64,000 nt of DNA from Pseudeuparius sepicola (lineage: Eukaryota > Arthropoda > Insecta > Coleoptera > Anthribidae): NCBI GenBank assembly GCA_963920635.1, contig OY987302.1:43031500-43095499 (forward strand), read 5' to 3'. The notes below the pieces were generated by a model. It ran no database searches. It saw only the letters and a list, made by a program, of their open reading frames with translations, and was not told where the DNA came from. Made by a program: the position numbers and the translations under genes. Shown here in pieces: positions 28,638 through 42,100 of this stretch. Position 1 is the first letter of the stretch, and the number at the start of each line of letters is the position of its first letter.

Positions 28638-30291
28638 TTGTTTTCCTACAAATTGAGAAAATGGTTTAAGCGACTTCTTCTATAGAATTTTTTCAATTTG
28701 TGGAAAAACCGTACATTTTTGGTTACTATTTTATAAAGAAAAGCCGATCCTTATTTTTCTATGGATTATGGATATTTTTTTCAAAATTTAATGATTATGT
28801 TGCAAAATTTGACCATATATTAAATATTAAACTATGCAGATAGGTATTATATACCATTTATATTAATAACTTCCATGAGCCATAACCAATACCTTAACTT
28901 GCCAGTTTCTAATGTGCGTTCTTTTTATCTTATGATCAGTGTAATCAGTGAATTTGTTACTTACTTACTTATATAATTTATTGCCGTATGGCTGTTAGTA
29001 ATGTATTAACAAATTTTTGTTTATAAAAGCATTAACAACAATAAATATATACCTAAGTGTTTTTTTCTTTATTTTTCTTACTTGATTTCAAAAGACACGC
29101 GCAACGTTATTTTTTCAGAACTCTATAGATACAGTTAAGCTAAGACAAAACCTATACTGAAGCGGCTTTTATCATTCAAATGTAACGGAAACTAGTAGAT
29201 AGGGATTATTTTCACACAAAATTATGAAAGTAGATTTTTTATCATTCGTTTCAATTAATCTGTTCATTGTGTATTTATGATGCGGCCTATTTTACTGATA
29301 TTCAAAATAGTAAAACCATTTAGCAACTATAATGTATATCAATTCCATCAAGAGGTTGGTAATCGAAATGTGATATTAATAGTCGACGTTGTTGGAATTA
29401 TTTGTTGTCAACAAACACTAGTTATATTTTTAGAATCTGGCTTTATCGCATTCGAATAGTCTCTGGATATCTATTAGTTAAATATAGGAATAAGTATAAA
29501 ACGAAACCTAACACTTCTAATGGTTGCCAAAATGTATTTAATAGCATGGTGATTCTGGATAAATTAACGGCAATACTCACCCTAACCATATTATACAAAG
29601 TAAGAGTATATATCGCGAAACAACTAGGTACCTATACCTACTACATTCTGGCGCAGAGGAGTGGACAATTGACGGAAATGTTAATAACAGGTGAGCTATT
29701 TAAGACTGGTAGGTACGAATATAAGATTAGTAATGACGACTCAAAAATCTACCTACCTAGTAGTAGGTGGTTTTTAAAGTGTTGTGCCGCCCGAAAATAT
29801 CAAACTATATATAACTGATGTTCTACGAAATTTCTACTATACAATGAAATGGCTGTGTATGGAAATATTGAACGCAAATTTCCAGTACCGTCACTGTAAA
29901 TGATTTACTGTTGCCGGGTCTTGGGAAACTCGCATCTCAGCAGACCTTATCAGTACGACGATGTCAAATCTGCGCAAATTTTCTGTGATTCATAATTTCC
30001 TTCGCCTACTACATCGGAAGAAACGGGGCTTATCAGGGAAATCGTTTTTAAAATTTTATATCGGTTCCAGTTTTCTAAAGGTTTTATATATTCCTGATGC
30101 CTGATAGATATGCCACTTACAGAAGTAGGTAGGTATATCAAACGAAAAATCAGTGCGGCAAAATTTTATACGTTCCCTTGCAGTCTTTGATAATACAGCT
30201 TACAAATTAACTATTTGATATGCTTTTGGCAATTCAGTGTAGGATGGAGGTTACGATTTTCTTGTTTTGTTCGTCAAAGCAAAGATGTAAA
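28638..30291. other. AT-rich intergenic DNA, no gene supported
   Basis: Open frames at 29277-29459 and 29402-29818 are AT-driven and overlap each other without a motif. No repeat termini are clear. Confidence 0.4.
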
Positions 30292-30845
30292 TTGTACAAG
30301 AGTAAAGTACCCTTATTTCAGAAAATTCAGTAAAATGTTATTAAGAAAAGTTGTCTAGAATTAAAAGTTATGCCTAAATACCAAAACAACATGTCCTCCT
30401 AAGAAAAAAATTATTTTTTTAAAACACTACCTAATTTCAAATTTCTTTTTAATATGCACCCTAAACACGTTCATAAATTAATCAAAATTAAATCAGTTTT
30501 GATTAATTTTGTTCAAATTCAAGCAGATTTGTAAAATTAACTTGGATTTTTATTTTTTTACAAACTTCAGGTTTGTTGTTTGATATAAAACAAAACTTTA
30601 AAATTTCGGAAAAAATCTTCTGAACAAAATAAAACATTAGTAACGATAGTGTGTACATTAAAAAATCTCATTTAAGGTGCAAAATATTTATTTTAAATGT
30701 TTAGTAAGAAATTAATTGACAAAACAAAATTTTTACTTAGGAGGCTTATGTTTTGGTATTTAGGCATAACTTTTAATTCTAAACAACTTTTCTAATAACA
30801 TTTTGCTGAATTTTCTGAAATAAGGGTACTTTACCTTTGTACAAT
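30292..30845. repeat. Foldback/MITE with about 130-bp termini
   Basis: TGTACAAGAGTAAAGTACCC at the left end faces GGGTACTTTACCTTTGTACA at the right. The symmetry runs inwards through TTATGCCTAAATACCAAAAC and its complement, and weakens in the centre. A related inner segment occurs in the MITE at 58379-58850. Confidence 0.75.
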
Positions 30846-31505
30846 TATTATATTTTTACCTACCCTGTTTAACTGCAACCATTCTAATAATAAGAGCACC
30901 TAATATGATTATTGAACATGCATCAACTTTGGGCAATATCTGTATTTTGGTTGTGCAATTAATAAAAAAAATCACATATGTTGCACACTTAAATGACTAA
31001 GTACACTGTATATGATATTTTTTTAATTCATGCAAATTTTCAGTACTCCTTTTACACCAGTATTAAAAAACTAAAGAAGAAATAGTTATTTTTGTTAAAA
31101 GTACCTAAAATGAAGTTCTTCGGGATGAATCATTGCTGTTTCCGGACGAGGCGTTAGCCGAGTCCGGAATAGCAGATGAGTCCTGAAAAACTTTATTTAG
31201 TTACGTGTAACAAACACTATTTTTTGTCATATGCTCCCAAAATTTTGTTATACGCTTGTTGCAATTCTTCAGAACGGTTAAATTTGCAAATTTTTCATAA
31301 TTTTTGAAATCATAATATTCGAAAAAGTTTATTTAGAAATTGATATCCTAGCAACAAGTTTGTTTATTTCATAATTTTGTCATGTTATTCATTCATTTAG
31401 GGACTAGGCCGAAAAAGAAGCATTTTACGGACTTAAATGAGTCCGTAAAATAGCTATTTTTAGGAACGTATGACAAAAATTTCTTTTCGTTTCATTTTTA
31501 ATTGA
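30846..31505. other. AT-rich intergenic DNA, no gene supported
   Basis: No ORF with a motif and no clear repeat ends apart from a short inverted pair (TTCCGGACGAGGCGTTAGCC at 31,139 and related words) near 31,140-31,180. Confidence 0.4.
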
Positions 31506-32040
31506 GTTTTCTTGAAATCGGCAGTAAAGTGTCCCAAACTCGTCATTAAAAGCACAGAAATCGTACAATAATGGGCTACATTATTGTACGATTTTTTCAA
31601 TAAGTAGGCCTTGGCGAGATGTAAACATAAAACGTCAGACGCGGAGAAATCGCCCATCAAAAGTGACCAAATATTCAAAACCCGGCCGATAAAGGCCCAT
31701 TTAACTTTTCGTACACATTGCGAAATTGTTTCCTATAGAAGCGCAATCCTTCAGTATACATATTTTAGTAAATTTGAATATCAATAGATTTGTTGTGTAG
31801 GCTACACAAGAGGCAGCAGTTTGGTTTTTCTGTACGAAGATGCCGTGTCTTGTCTTACTTGACCTAGGTAGAGCGATCGTCAAAGTCAAGCAACGCCGCG
31901 CGTAGTCGGTTAAAAAAAAAATATTACCTCCGCACTGAAGTTCTTTTTATGACTCATGTGGTTTATTTGCCTCGGCCAGAGGCCTCGGCAACTAAATTCC
32001 ACATGAGTCATAAAAAGTTGAACTTCAGTACCTTGGTACA
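31506..32040 (+). repeat. Dispersed repeat family A, copy 2 (uninterrupted)
   Basis: Serves as the empty-site reference for the Polinton insertion: GAGCGATCGTCAAAGTCAAGC is continuous here. Its 35-bp palindrome (31559-31593) has the same arms as copy 1 but the loop is GGCTA, the reverse complement of TAGCC in copy 1. Confidence 0.85.
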
Positions 32041-32057
32041 TAAATAACTATTTTCGT

Positions 32058-32188
32058 CACCAAACTGATTACAAGACAACTTTTTCAAGTTGCCTGGAAA
32101 ATTCATAAATTCTTAACAGTAAATGAACGAACGAATGAATGAATGAATTTTCCAGGCAACAAAAAGTTGTCTTTTAATCAGTTTGGTG
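32058..32188. repeat. Short foldback with about 50-bp arms
   Basis: CACCAAACTGATTACAAGAC and GCCTGGAAAATTCAT on the left are answered by ATGAATTTTCCAGGC and GTCTTTTAATCAGTTTGGTG on the right. A GAAT-type short repeat lies near the turn. Confidence 0.8.
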
Positions 32189-33289
32189 GCTGAAAACCCA
32201 ATTGAAAATTAAATGGAATTGTCTACGCCACAAATAAATTTCCGAAAATATTAAGAAAATATTCTATTTCCGTAGTATAGGTACATACGTAGAATACCTA
32301 CTTGAACAAATGACAAATGTTGTTCTAGATAGTTCGTAATAAAATAATAATTATTATTATTATTACATTACATACCTCAAGAATGTTATGCCCCCACTTT
32401 TTCGGGCCCAGAAGGCTTGGCATGTTAATTGTCAGCCATTACCCATAATTTCAATAACTCTCTCGAAATCCTGATTTAATTCCAAACCATCTGAATTATC
32501 TCTCTCTTTCTGTACAAAATAAAACAATTTTTTGACTAGGCAGTAGATGTATTTTTTAAGGTACATTTTAAGTAACTGTAACTGTCTTAGAAGGCATAAG
32601 TTTAAATTTTCTTTTTTGCCAAAAATACCCCTCAACACATTATGGACTACAAGTAAAATATATAGAGGATAAATTATAAGTGCGTTCCAGAGCTCCAAAA
32701 TTTGTATAATTTCTTTCGCCGTGCGCTTCTTTGGATCTGCATTCTACAGCGACTGCATACTTGCCTATACCTATAGTAGAATACCGATAACTTAATCCCT
32801 CCCCTTTGATTTGAATATTCGCAGATTTCTCTTCAAGAAGTGGCATAACTCCTGGGCCTGGGCGGTTCATTGAGCGTAGAAATATGGTAATCTAATAACC
32901 GAGAGCTGATGACGTTCTTGCCTTCGTCATTTCATAACGGATGCATACATTACATTTTAAATTCTAAAGATAGAATTTTGCTTCTAAAATTCGGCAGTTT
33001 AGCTACGTGAAAGAAGTTACTGGATCTCCGAAGGTACAAGCAAAATCAAAAAACTTTCTGTTTTTTAATTCCTCTCAAGTGTCTTCCGGGCACGCCAAAA
33101 TAAATAGCAAGTCAGTTGAGTGTTAATATGAAAACATTACGCAAAATGAAGAAACTATTTTCAGCCGCTGCTGAAAAAAATGTCCAAAACAAAACGGCAA
33201 GTTTGTTTCCAAGCCTCACATATTTTTTGTTCAAATTTGGTATATGGGGGTTTCGGTGTGTCCTGACTAACGCTGTGGTGTCAGATTGT
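32189..33289. other. Intergenic DNA, no gene supported
   Basis: Two overlapping minus-strand frames (32432-32698 and 32640-32870) have no motif I recognise and would need a frameshift to join. They may be a decayed transposase or chance. An ATTATT microsatellite lies at about 32345-32365. Confidence 0.4.
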
Positions 33290-33495
33290 AAATAAAAAAA
33301 TGCCTAATATGGTTTTTCGAAAAACGCACCCCTTTAAAAAATCGCAGTAGGCCAGGATTTCGCGGCAATGCCAAACCAATACCTCGCAAATAATGACCTT
33401 TCAGGGACATATTTATAAAAAAATTGCCCCGTTCAATTCCTTCAGCCTACTTAGATTTTCAGGCGTGTTAACATGAAAAACGGGACACACTGTAT
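33290..33495. repeat. Dispersed repeat shared with 59.7-60.2 kb
   Basis: CGCACCCCTTTAAAAAATCGC, CAATGCCAAACCAATAC and CCCGTTCAATTCC occur here and, partly in reverse complement, at 59,675-60,200. The right end 'gggacacactgtat' is a typical terminus of the small foldback families in this window. Confidence 0.65.
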
Positions 33496-33729
33496 ATTTA
33501 TTCACTGTATATGTACATGTACATGTACAGTGTGGTCCAAATTGGGCACTTAGGGAAACTCCTATTTTTAAGGGAGCTAAGACGAAAACAGATGTCGATG
33601 GCTGAGGCTGAATTTCCATAATGACGAAAACCGCAAATCGATATATTAATATCATCGTTCCAGAGTTATAATGTTTCCGCAGCACTTTTTTACGTAGAAT
33701 CCAATGGTGTAAATAGATTTTTTCAAATC

Positions 33730-34633
33730 AACGAGGTCGATAAAAAAAATTATCACCAAAAACCTTTTTTCAAAATAATACAATCTAATTTTTTACCTAC
33801 ACAACCATTAGATATAGAACCTTATAGTAGCATTCCCGAATATTTAGTTTTTTGAAATAGTAACTTCCGGTTTTAGTGTAAATAATTTTTTTTTCTGTAT
33901 TTTACAACATACACCTTTCATTTAACCATTATTAGTACTCCTTTTTTAATTCTGAATCCAACGATATGTAATTTGACCTATTTGCGTCCAACCGTTTCCG
34001 AGATATTAACCAAAGAAACTTAATAACATGGTCTCTTGTGTCAGTGTCTGATGTTCGATCCAAGTATGCCAAACATTAGAACCGGATTTATGAAAACTCA
34101 AGTCAGCCATGACAAAAAAACTGATAATCAAGTTCGCTGTGAATTAAATATTTCTACTTAACTCTCAGATTAATTTCAAATTTTGTTGCTGAAGCTATAG
34201 TTTCTAGTTACAGTTTAAAAAAATATAAGAGATGGTCTCTTACGAATAATTCTGTCTCGTGTATAGAAGATTTAGATCCACTGCCTACTTGATTGTCAAT
34301 TTTATTGGCATGGCTGACTTGATTTTTCAAGAATCTGGTTCTAATGCTTGGCCTACTTGGATTGAACATCAAACGAAAGAGACCGTGTTATCTAGTTTGG
34401 TGGAGCTTCTTTGGTAAATACCTCGGAACTGGTTGAAGAAAATAAGGTTAAATTTTATATATATGAAAATCGCATTAATTTCCGCTAAAACCGGAAGCTA
34501 TTTAAAAAAACTAAATATTCAGGAATAGGTACTATGTAATGGTCCTCTAATCGTTGTGTATATACGTAAAATAATTAGATTTTATTATTCTGCAAAAAAA
34601 GATTTGTGTCGGTAACTTTTTTATCGACCCCAT
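33730..34633. repeat. Foldback element with about 400-bp diverged arms
   Basis: The outer ends AGGTCGATAAAAAA and TTTTTTATCGACC, the middle words AACTTCCGGTTTTAG and CTAAAACCGGAAGC, and the inner words AAGTCAGCCATG and CATGGCTGACTT are in mirrored order around a spacer of about 150 bp (34137-34285). Arms differ at many positions, so it is old. No ORF. Confidence 0.75.
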
Positions 34634-35451
34634 AAACAACATCCGAGTACACCCTCAAATTCCCCTTAATTTTAACTACAACTTTGGAGGCCCCCCCAGT
34701 ACCAGAGGCCCGGGGCGGGCCGCCCCCTCCGCCTCCCCCCCCCCCTTAGTCCGCCCCTGGTTCTAATGCAATCTCTTTACTATGTAGATTAACGTAAGGT
34801 CAAATAAAATGCACAATATTTATCTATTTACAAGATATATTCTCCCTTTGACACATGTCGCTAAGGATATAATGTCTTACCCATTAGTCTGTGCAATGAG
34901 TAACGAGATCTCAGCAATTTCTTAAAGGTGCTTTTATTGAAAACAAAGGCAAAGTGAGTAGTTTAAATATCGGATTCAGATGTTTGCTGGTAAAATACAC
35001 TACACATTCTTCAAACAGCAAATAAACAGTAACAAAGGAACCAGTAATTTCAAATAAGCGAAATAAGAAATGTTCAATATACCTACAATGTAAGCAAATC
35101 AGTTTCTCCTAGTAGAACACATTTCAACCTTCTCAGTATCCACGTCTAAAAATAATATACAAATAGTTAGAACAGAAGCACTATAATTTCCCAAAGCAAA
35201 TTATCACCATAAAATGTTTGAATGGGCATTTACTACTTTTAAATTAAAGCAACAGAAAATAGTTACGGAAACACAATTCAGGATTTGGAAATTAGGTAAA
35301 TACCAAATTTTGTCATTTGATTTGTTAATAAATGGGTGCTTTACTGCATCGATTGATTTAACAACCTATTCGCACAAGCTATATCATCTTTCACGTCCAC
35401 CATGGAGAAATTGGGATTAGGTAAATTTATTCAAATATAAAAACAACACTT
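34634..35451. other. Intergenic DNA with a hAT-like terminus
   Basis: A C-rich stretch ending TTAGTCCGCCCCTG (34,746-34,759) looks like the terminus of a hAT-like MITE, but no partner end was found. One 68-codon ORF (35214-35420) has no motif. Confidence 0.35.
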
Positions 35452-36747
35452 TAGGATTGACCCACCCTGTGAAATTTTTATTTATAGCTCGATTTTCCTA
35501 GTGCGTTAAATTCATGGCGGTGTTTTAGTGCTGAAATTTCGAAAAGTACTATTAGGGATTTTTTAGAGGAAAATTAATATCGGATTCTTATTCAGTGTTG
35601 TTCGAAACCCAAACGTACCAATTTGCATTACCGTAGCTCTACAGGGTATTTCAAAATTTTTGGTGCCCAACTTATAGAATGACCACCCCTTTAAAATTTT
35701 TGAATATAGCTCGATTTTCTTAAACTTTTTTTTGTTGGGTATAGCTTCAAAAATGGCATTAAATGCATAATTCAGGAACCTCGTGCGTTAAATTCATGGC
35801 CCACTAAGAGACGGTGTTTTAGTGCTGAAGGGATTTTTTTAGAGGAAAATTAATGCCGGATTCTTATTCAGCGTTGTTGGAAACCCAAACGTACCAATTT
35901 GCATTACCGTAGCTCTACAGGGTGTTCCAAAAAAGAAATTTAAAAGGAAAAGTAAGGTCGGGTTCTTATACGCAGTGAGATGTTCGAAACAAAAACGTAT
36001 CAATTTTTAATTAATTTTCTTAATGTTCTTAATGTTGGTAATGTTTCACACTAAAATATTCATGAGGAACTCATATTCGTTCAAAAATATATTAGCAAGC
36101 AAAATTATTATTTTTTTAATTATTAATATCAAAAATACATGAATAAATTGAACACAAAATAACATAAACTCAAATTTCAATTAGTCCCCCATTTTGTAAA
36201 ACAAATTGGTACGTTTGGGTTACCAACAATGCCGAATTATAATCCGGCATTAATTTTTCTCTAAAAAATCCCTAAAATAGTAGATACTTCTCGAAATTTC
36301 AGCACTAAAACACCGTATCAGTGGGCCATGAATTTAACGCACGAAGCACCTAAATTATGCATTTAATGCCATTTTAGAAGCTCTATCCAACAAAAAAAAT
36401 TATGAAAATCGAATAAATAACAATTTTACTGGGGTGGTCAGTCCTTAAGTGGGGCACTAGAAGTTTTGAAACACCATGCAGAGCTATGGTAATGCAAATT
36501 GGTATGTTTGGATTTCGAAGAACGCTGAATAAGAATCCGGCATTAAATTTCCTCTAAAAAAATCCCTAACAGAACTTTAAAAATTTCAGCACTAAAACAC
36601 CGTCTCAGTGGGCGCACGACGCACCCGAATTGTGAATTTGATGCCATTTTCGAAGCTATATCCGACAAAAAAAAATTAATGAAAATCGAGCAATAAATAA
36701 AAATTTTCCAAGGGTGGTCAGTACTAAAGTGGGACACACTGTATGTT
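35452..36747. repeat. Palindromic cluster of four related repeat units
   Basis: A unit of about 200-300 bp with the words TTCAGCACTAAAACACCGT, GAATAAGAATCCGGCATTAA and AAATTGGTACGTTTGG occurs twice in one orientation (from about 35,500 and 35,785) and twice inverted (from about 36,195 and 36,495) around a 240-bp centre. The outer ends mirror each other (GCTCGATTTT and AAAATCGAGC). This looks like a foldback whose arms were themselves tandemly duplicated. Confidence 0.7.
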
Positions 36748-36786
36748 TATTTCAATAGCAACATAACATGAAGAATATAATATACC

Positions 36787-37490
36787 GGGTGGCCACGGCA
36801 TGTGGCTCCCCCCAATTTTTATTTTATTTTTAAGCTATAAATTTGAAATTGTTTAATGTAAACAGTTTTTTTACATAGTAACTTTTTTCTACTTACCGTT
36901 TTACCGGAAATAACGTCAACTTTGTGTTTTGAAATAGAACGCACTGCATATCTCTACATATTCTGATTCAGCATATAAAATTCTATGTGCCTCACAACAT
37001 TTCTGTTAAATTTTGATAGCTGGGTAGATTTTGGAAATCGACCCACCAAATTAAAGACAACAAAACACTCTTCGATGATTAGGAGCCACAGTGGTCTTAT
37101 TCCAAGAAAATGAGTATTTTGCAAAATTTTAATCTCTACATATAAGATGGCTTGTAAAAATGTGAAAAAATGTTTCTTAAAATTTGTCTGTAGTCACGGA
37201 AGGTAGGTAATTAAGGCATATCTAACTATTTAGCAGTTCTAGATGCAAAAATAAAGTAATAAATCAAAATTGACAGAGCTAATTTGACAGAAATGTTGTG
37301 GAGTATATAGAATTTTATGCTGAATGCGAATATGTGAAAATAAACAGGGCGTTCCATTTAAAAATCTAATGTTGATGTTATTTCCGGTAAAACCGGAAGT
37401 AGAAATAATATTACTAAACGGAAAAAAACCCTTTCACATGGAATACTTGTACTATAAATTTCAAATTTTTATCTTAAAAGATAAAAGAGA
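36787..37490. repeat. Foldback element with about 220-bp arms
   Basis: TATAAATTTGAAATT, CCGTTTTACCGGAAATAACG and ACAACATTTCTGTTAAATT on the left meet their diverged complements in reverse order on the right (37,270-37,480). The termini are of the 'ccgggtggccac' and 'cagggcgttcc' type. No ORF. Confidence 0.65.
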
Positions 37491-38625
37491 AATTGGGGGT
37501 GAACAACATCCCGTAACCACCAGGTATATTTACATGTATGTAATTGCTGTTTTTAATTTAAAACTGCAAATCAGAAAGTAGTACGTACGAAAGCTCGTTT
37601 CACGTTCCCTTATGGGATTGGAGAAAACATTTTTAAGTTTCCCTTCACATGATGAGAACATTTTAATTGATTTGGAAATTGCGTGAGACTGGGGGCCATT
37701 ATTCAGTTTTGCTTTCATGTTAAAAACCGTGAAGGAAATGGAGTTTATCGAATTAGTGTTATAAGGCACTGGCAAATTGCTAGAAAACGACTAGACGAAC
37801 ACGGTATATATGCCTAAATATATTGCCATATAAAAGTCAAGCTATCTATATACCTATACCTTTTTTCTTCGCTACGTAGATCTTCTTTAGATATTAACAT
37901 TAATAGTTTATGTAGGGGCACTTTTTTATTAGGTATTTAAAATAATCATTACTCACTCCTTTCAAAACGTGGCGGCATTGTAGTATAATAGGTAGGTATC
38001 TAATATGATATTTGTTCGCCGTCTTCACACCTCGGATACTTTAACACTTCTGCATCAGAGCTAGCTATTGCTATGGATGCCTAAGCAGGTGAAAATCGCT
38101 AAGGGTGTTTCATTTTAGAACGGAATTTTGAACAGTTGTAAGTTAAACAAACTTTTGGTCACTGTACTGTTTTTTTTTTAAGTTTTTTAAAAATGTGGGT
38201 AATTATTCGCTAAGTAGGTAAATAAGTTTGTGGTCTCTGAGAAAAATTTATTGAGTGGCTCATCGCTCTAAATATCTCGGCTATTTTTTGACAGAAATAA
38301 TCGGTGGCGCCTGAGGTCGACATTAGATATATCAGTTTTGAAATATTATAGATAGATATGACCAGCGGCGGCTCGTGGGTTAATGCACAGGAGGGGCTAC
38401 GTTTTGGAAAAAAAGACACTACTACTGGTCGATTGAAAAAAAAATTGGTGATTACCGAAGTGGATACCTACTTCCGGCGTGGGCTTTTTTATTTTTATTA
38501 GCAATTACGTATTTTTTTAACGCAAACATTTCCATCGTGTACACATCTAAATATCATTTCTATTTGACAATTATTCGAAATGTTTATTTGCTCTCAAATT
38601 TCTTGCACCGTTTTTGACGTACCCT

Positions 38626-38627
<2 letters not shown>
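37491..38627. other. Intergenic DNA, no gene supported
   Basis: Short frames only. CAGCGGCGGCTCGTGGG near 38,362 resembles a known type of hAT-like MITE end, without a partner. Confidence 0.4.

Positions 38628-38656
<29 letters not shown>
38628..38656. repeat. TAA microsatellite, 5' flank of the Dong-like LINE
   Basis: About nine AAT/TAA units. TAA units reappear directly after the LINE at 42612-42622, so the element sits inside a TAA array. Confidence 0.9.
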
Positions 38657-38659
<3 letters not shown>

Positions 38660-39060
38660 CGCAGGGGGGATCTGACTTGTGAGGGAGGCAGATCCACGGG
38701 TGTGACAATCCCGCGCTCCCCAGTTACGCAGGGATGAGTCTGGCCTGTGAGAGGGGCAGATTCACGGGTGTAACGATCCCGCGATTCCCAGTTACGCATG
38801 GAGAGGCTTGGCCTGTGACAGGGGCAGACCTACGGGTGTGACAATCCCGCGATATCCAGTTGCGCAGGGAGGGGTCTAGCCGGTGACGGGGGCTGATCCT
38901 CGGTGGTGACAATCCCGCGACTCCCAGTTACACAGGGATGGGTCTAGCCTGTGAGAGGGGCAGATCCTCGGGTGTAACGATCCCGTGTTTCCCAGTTAAC
39001 GCAAGGAGGGGTTTGGCCGGTGACAGGGGCAGATCCTCGGGAGTAACGATCCCGCGTTAT
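38660..39060. repeat. Six to seven tandem units of about 62 bp in the LINE 5' region
   Basis: Each unit carries GGGGCAGATCC-like, GGGTGTGACAATCCCGCG-like and CCCAGTTACGCAGGG-like words. Tandem 5' repeats often supply the promoter in non-LTR elements; that is inference here. Confidence 0.85.
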
Positions 39061-39169
39061 CCTAGTTGACCCGTATGGGTAGCGGGTTAGAATACTCCTA
39101 TCGTGGCTCCGCGAGTCGTAAAAGGCGACCGAGGGCCGTCACTCCGACGTTACGGGAGAAAACTATGGA

Positions 39170-42100
39170 ATGGAGAATGATAGGATGATTGTCATAGGGC
39201 CGCTGCCTGGGGATCGCCAGGGCATGTCTGGAGCCGGCGCTGGGCATGACAGCGAGCGGGACGTCGGTGACAGGGCGCTGATGAGGCGGGCCCCTGTTGC
39301 ACAAACAGCTACAGCCCAACAACAACACGAACATCTACAACATGGGAGCCAAACGAGAACTAGGGTTCCACCCACCGAAGGTGCTGCGCGGGAACTTCAG
39401 CCAGCGTTCACAGAGGCGGGATTACAACGACGACGCATGAAATGGACTGTGTCCATGAATGAATCGACTATGCGTATTTTCTACAGGGTGACAAACTTAG
39501 GACAAGAGATTATCGGCTACCGACAACAACTGCATGCCGAGTTCTGCAGGGAGTTTCCACACATGCAAGTGTCTGAACAAAGAGTGTCAGATCAGTATCG
39601 AACTATTATAAGAAATAACCGAATTCCAGAAACGCGACTTAACGCTATCAAACGGGAAGTTGAGCTAGAGATCCACGGCGAACACATAGACATAGATGAC
39701 AACAACAACAATGGGGAACTTCAAGAGCCTGGACAACAACTAGAAGCCGAAACGGTAGAACCAACAACCGAGAGTCTGGAACGGGTTAACGAAGAACATT
39801 TTGAAGGCTTGGACACACATATGAGACAGGCAGTATTGCGATACGAAGGCACAGACCCACTTAGCAGGCCACCGCTACCAAGATTAAATTCTTCCAGGAA
39901 ACTTGCGATCGTGCTCGATCTTATGAACACAAGAATTTTACCAAGCTATGTTTCAGTGACACCAACATTAGAACGTATGCACATGTTAATCTACTGTGCC
40001 GCAACGGCAGTCATCACTGTAATGGGTGCCAACCACGAATGGCTCAATGGGAAATGCGACTAAATCGGAAGATCGAGAGTCTCCGTAAAGACATAGGACA
40101 AGTGACGGAATATATCAGAGGAGTTAGAACTAGAAGGATCCAGAGGGCGGTGCAGGCAGTAATGAGCCGCACCCAAATGCATTCTCGGCATGACCCCGCG
40201 AACATCACTGCTCAACAATGTCTTGACACATTAAAACAAAAACTTTCTGTTTTCGCAGGGCGTCTGAGGAGATACAAGGCTAGTAACAACAGGAAACGAG
40301 ACAATAAACTCTTTGAACGATCAGAAAAGGGTTTCTACCGTGCTTTTAATTCTAGCGCCGATGCCACAAATGCGAGTTACCCTAGCAGAGAACAGGTCGA
40401 CGGTTTCTGGAGAAATCAACTTGCCACACCAGGTCCATACAATGTCAGTGCAAGCTGGATCAGCGAAGAACGCGAGATGGGCCGGAACTATAGCCAGATG
40501 CAACACGAGCAATTCACAACCGCTGAGGTCTCCGAAGTCATCAAGAATTCCCACAACTGGAAGGCACCAGGTCCAGATCATCTCCAAAATTATTGGATTA
40601 AGAAGTTGTGGTGCACGCATGAACAAATAACTACCTTAATTAATGAAGTCTTGCTCGATCCTCTGAAAATGCCATTGTTTCTTACACAGGGTGCAACTTA
40701 CCTGTTACCAAAAGACCAGCGGAATACGGATAACCCTGCCAAGTACCGCCCAATAACCTGCTTGCCTACGCTTTACAAGATAATCACATCTTGCCTTACG
40801 CAGCGAATATATGCTCACTGCGAACGGAACAACATCATTGCAATGCAGCAGAAGGGCTGCTCGAAGGGCGCAATGGGATGCAAAGAGCAACTCATCATAG
40901 ACTCTGTCATCTGCAACCAGGCTCATTCCAAGCAACGAAACCTCCACATGGCTTATGTGGACTACAAAAAAGCATTTGATTCCGTACCTCACGACTGGCT
41001 CACAGGTATCTTAAAGCTGTATAAAATAGATCATCATACAGTTTCCTTTTTAGAACACGTTATGACAACCTGGCGCACTAAGATACAACTCAGAACCGCA
41101 GACAGTAACATCGAGACCGACACAATCAACATCCGAAGAGGGATTTTCCAAGGAGATTCACTCAGTCCACTGTGGTTCTGCATGGCGATGAACCCTCTAT
41201 CACATCGGTTGAACTCTACAAAATATGGCTTCGCTATCAAAAGCAACAACGCAGAAGCGATCAAGTTGAATCACCTATTATATATGGATGATTTAAAACT
41301 GATCGCCGCAACCAAAAACCAACTAACGCAAATGCTTAAAATTGTAGAGGAGTTCTCCAGGGACATCGGAATGCTGTTTGGACTGGACAAGTGCCGCACC
41401 CTTAATATCATCCGGGGAAAGCTCGAACAAAGCGCACACGAGATGCAGGACGGCCAGGAGATCGAAGCAATGAGCAAGGGAGATACATACAAGTATCTCG
41501 GGATGAAACAAGCTCAAAGGATAGACCATCGAACAATGAAGACTGATTTAACGAATGAATTCATCAAGAGAGTAAGACAAGTAGTGCTCTGCGTGCTCTG
41601 TACTCAGCTATTCGTTCGGAATAGTGAATTGGACCAACACGGACATCAACAACCTGCAACGAAAAGTTAGGACACTACTGACAAAAGCTCATAAACATCA
41701 TCCCCGTAGCGCCGTAGAAAGAACAACTCTGCCACGTCAACTAGGAGGAAGAGGATTGGCAGATCTCAGCAAGCAATTGGACCAACAAATATTAAATCTG
41801 CGTAATTATTTCTACAGGCAGGCCAACAGCTCCACACTACATAGGGCTATATGCGGAGCAGACGTCTCGACACCGCTACGTCTGACGGAACACGGGCGTC
41901 AAAATCACCACCGAACCGACAACGATAAACTACAGAGGTGGTTGGGGAAGCCGCTGCACGGGAGACATCCTAATGAGGTTAACCAGGAACATGTCGACAA
42001 GTTAGCGTCGAACTATTGGCTGACCTCGGGACGAATGTTCCCCGAGACGGAAGGCTTCCTACTGGCCATACAAGATCAGGTTATACCAACTCGCAACTAC

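Noticed and set aside
29277..29818. Overlapping ORFs of 60 and 138 codons
   Set aside because: AT-driven, with no motif, promoter or neighbour context.
32432..32870. Two overlapping minus-strand ORFs as a possible decayed gene
   Set aside because: No motif could be recognised and joining them needs a frameshift; they were left as unsupported.
39170..40063. A separate ORF1 (Gag-like) protein for the LINE
   Set aside because: It overlaps the RT frame by a few codons at what looks like a frameshift. Single-ORF organisation is usual for this LINE group, so one broken Pol is the better reading.
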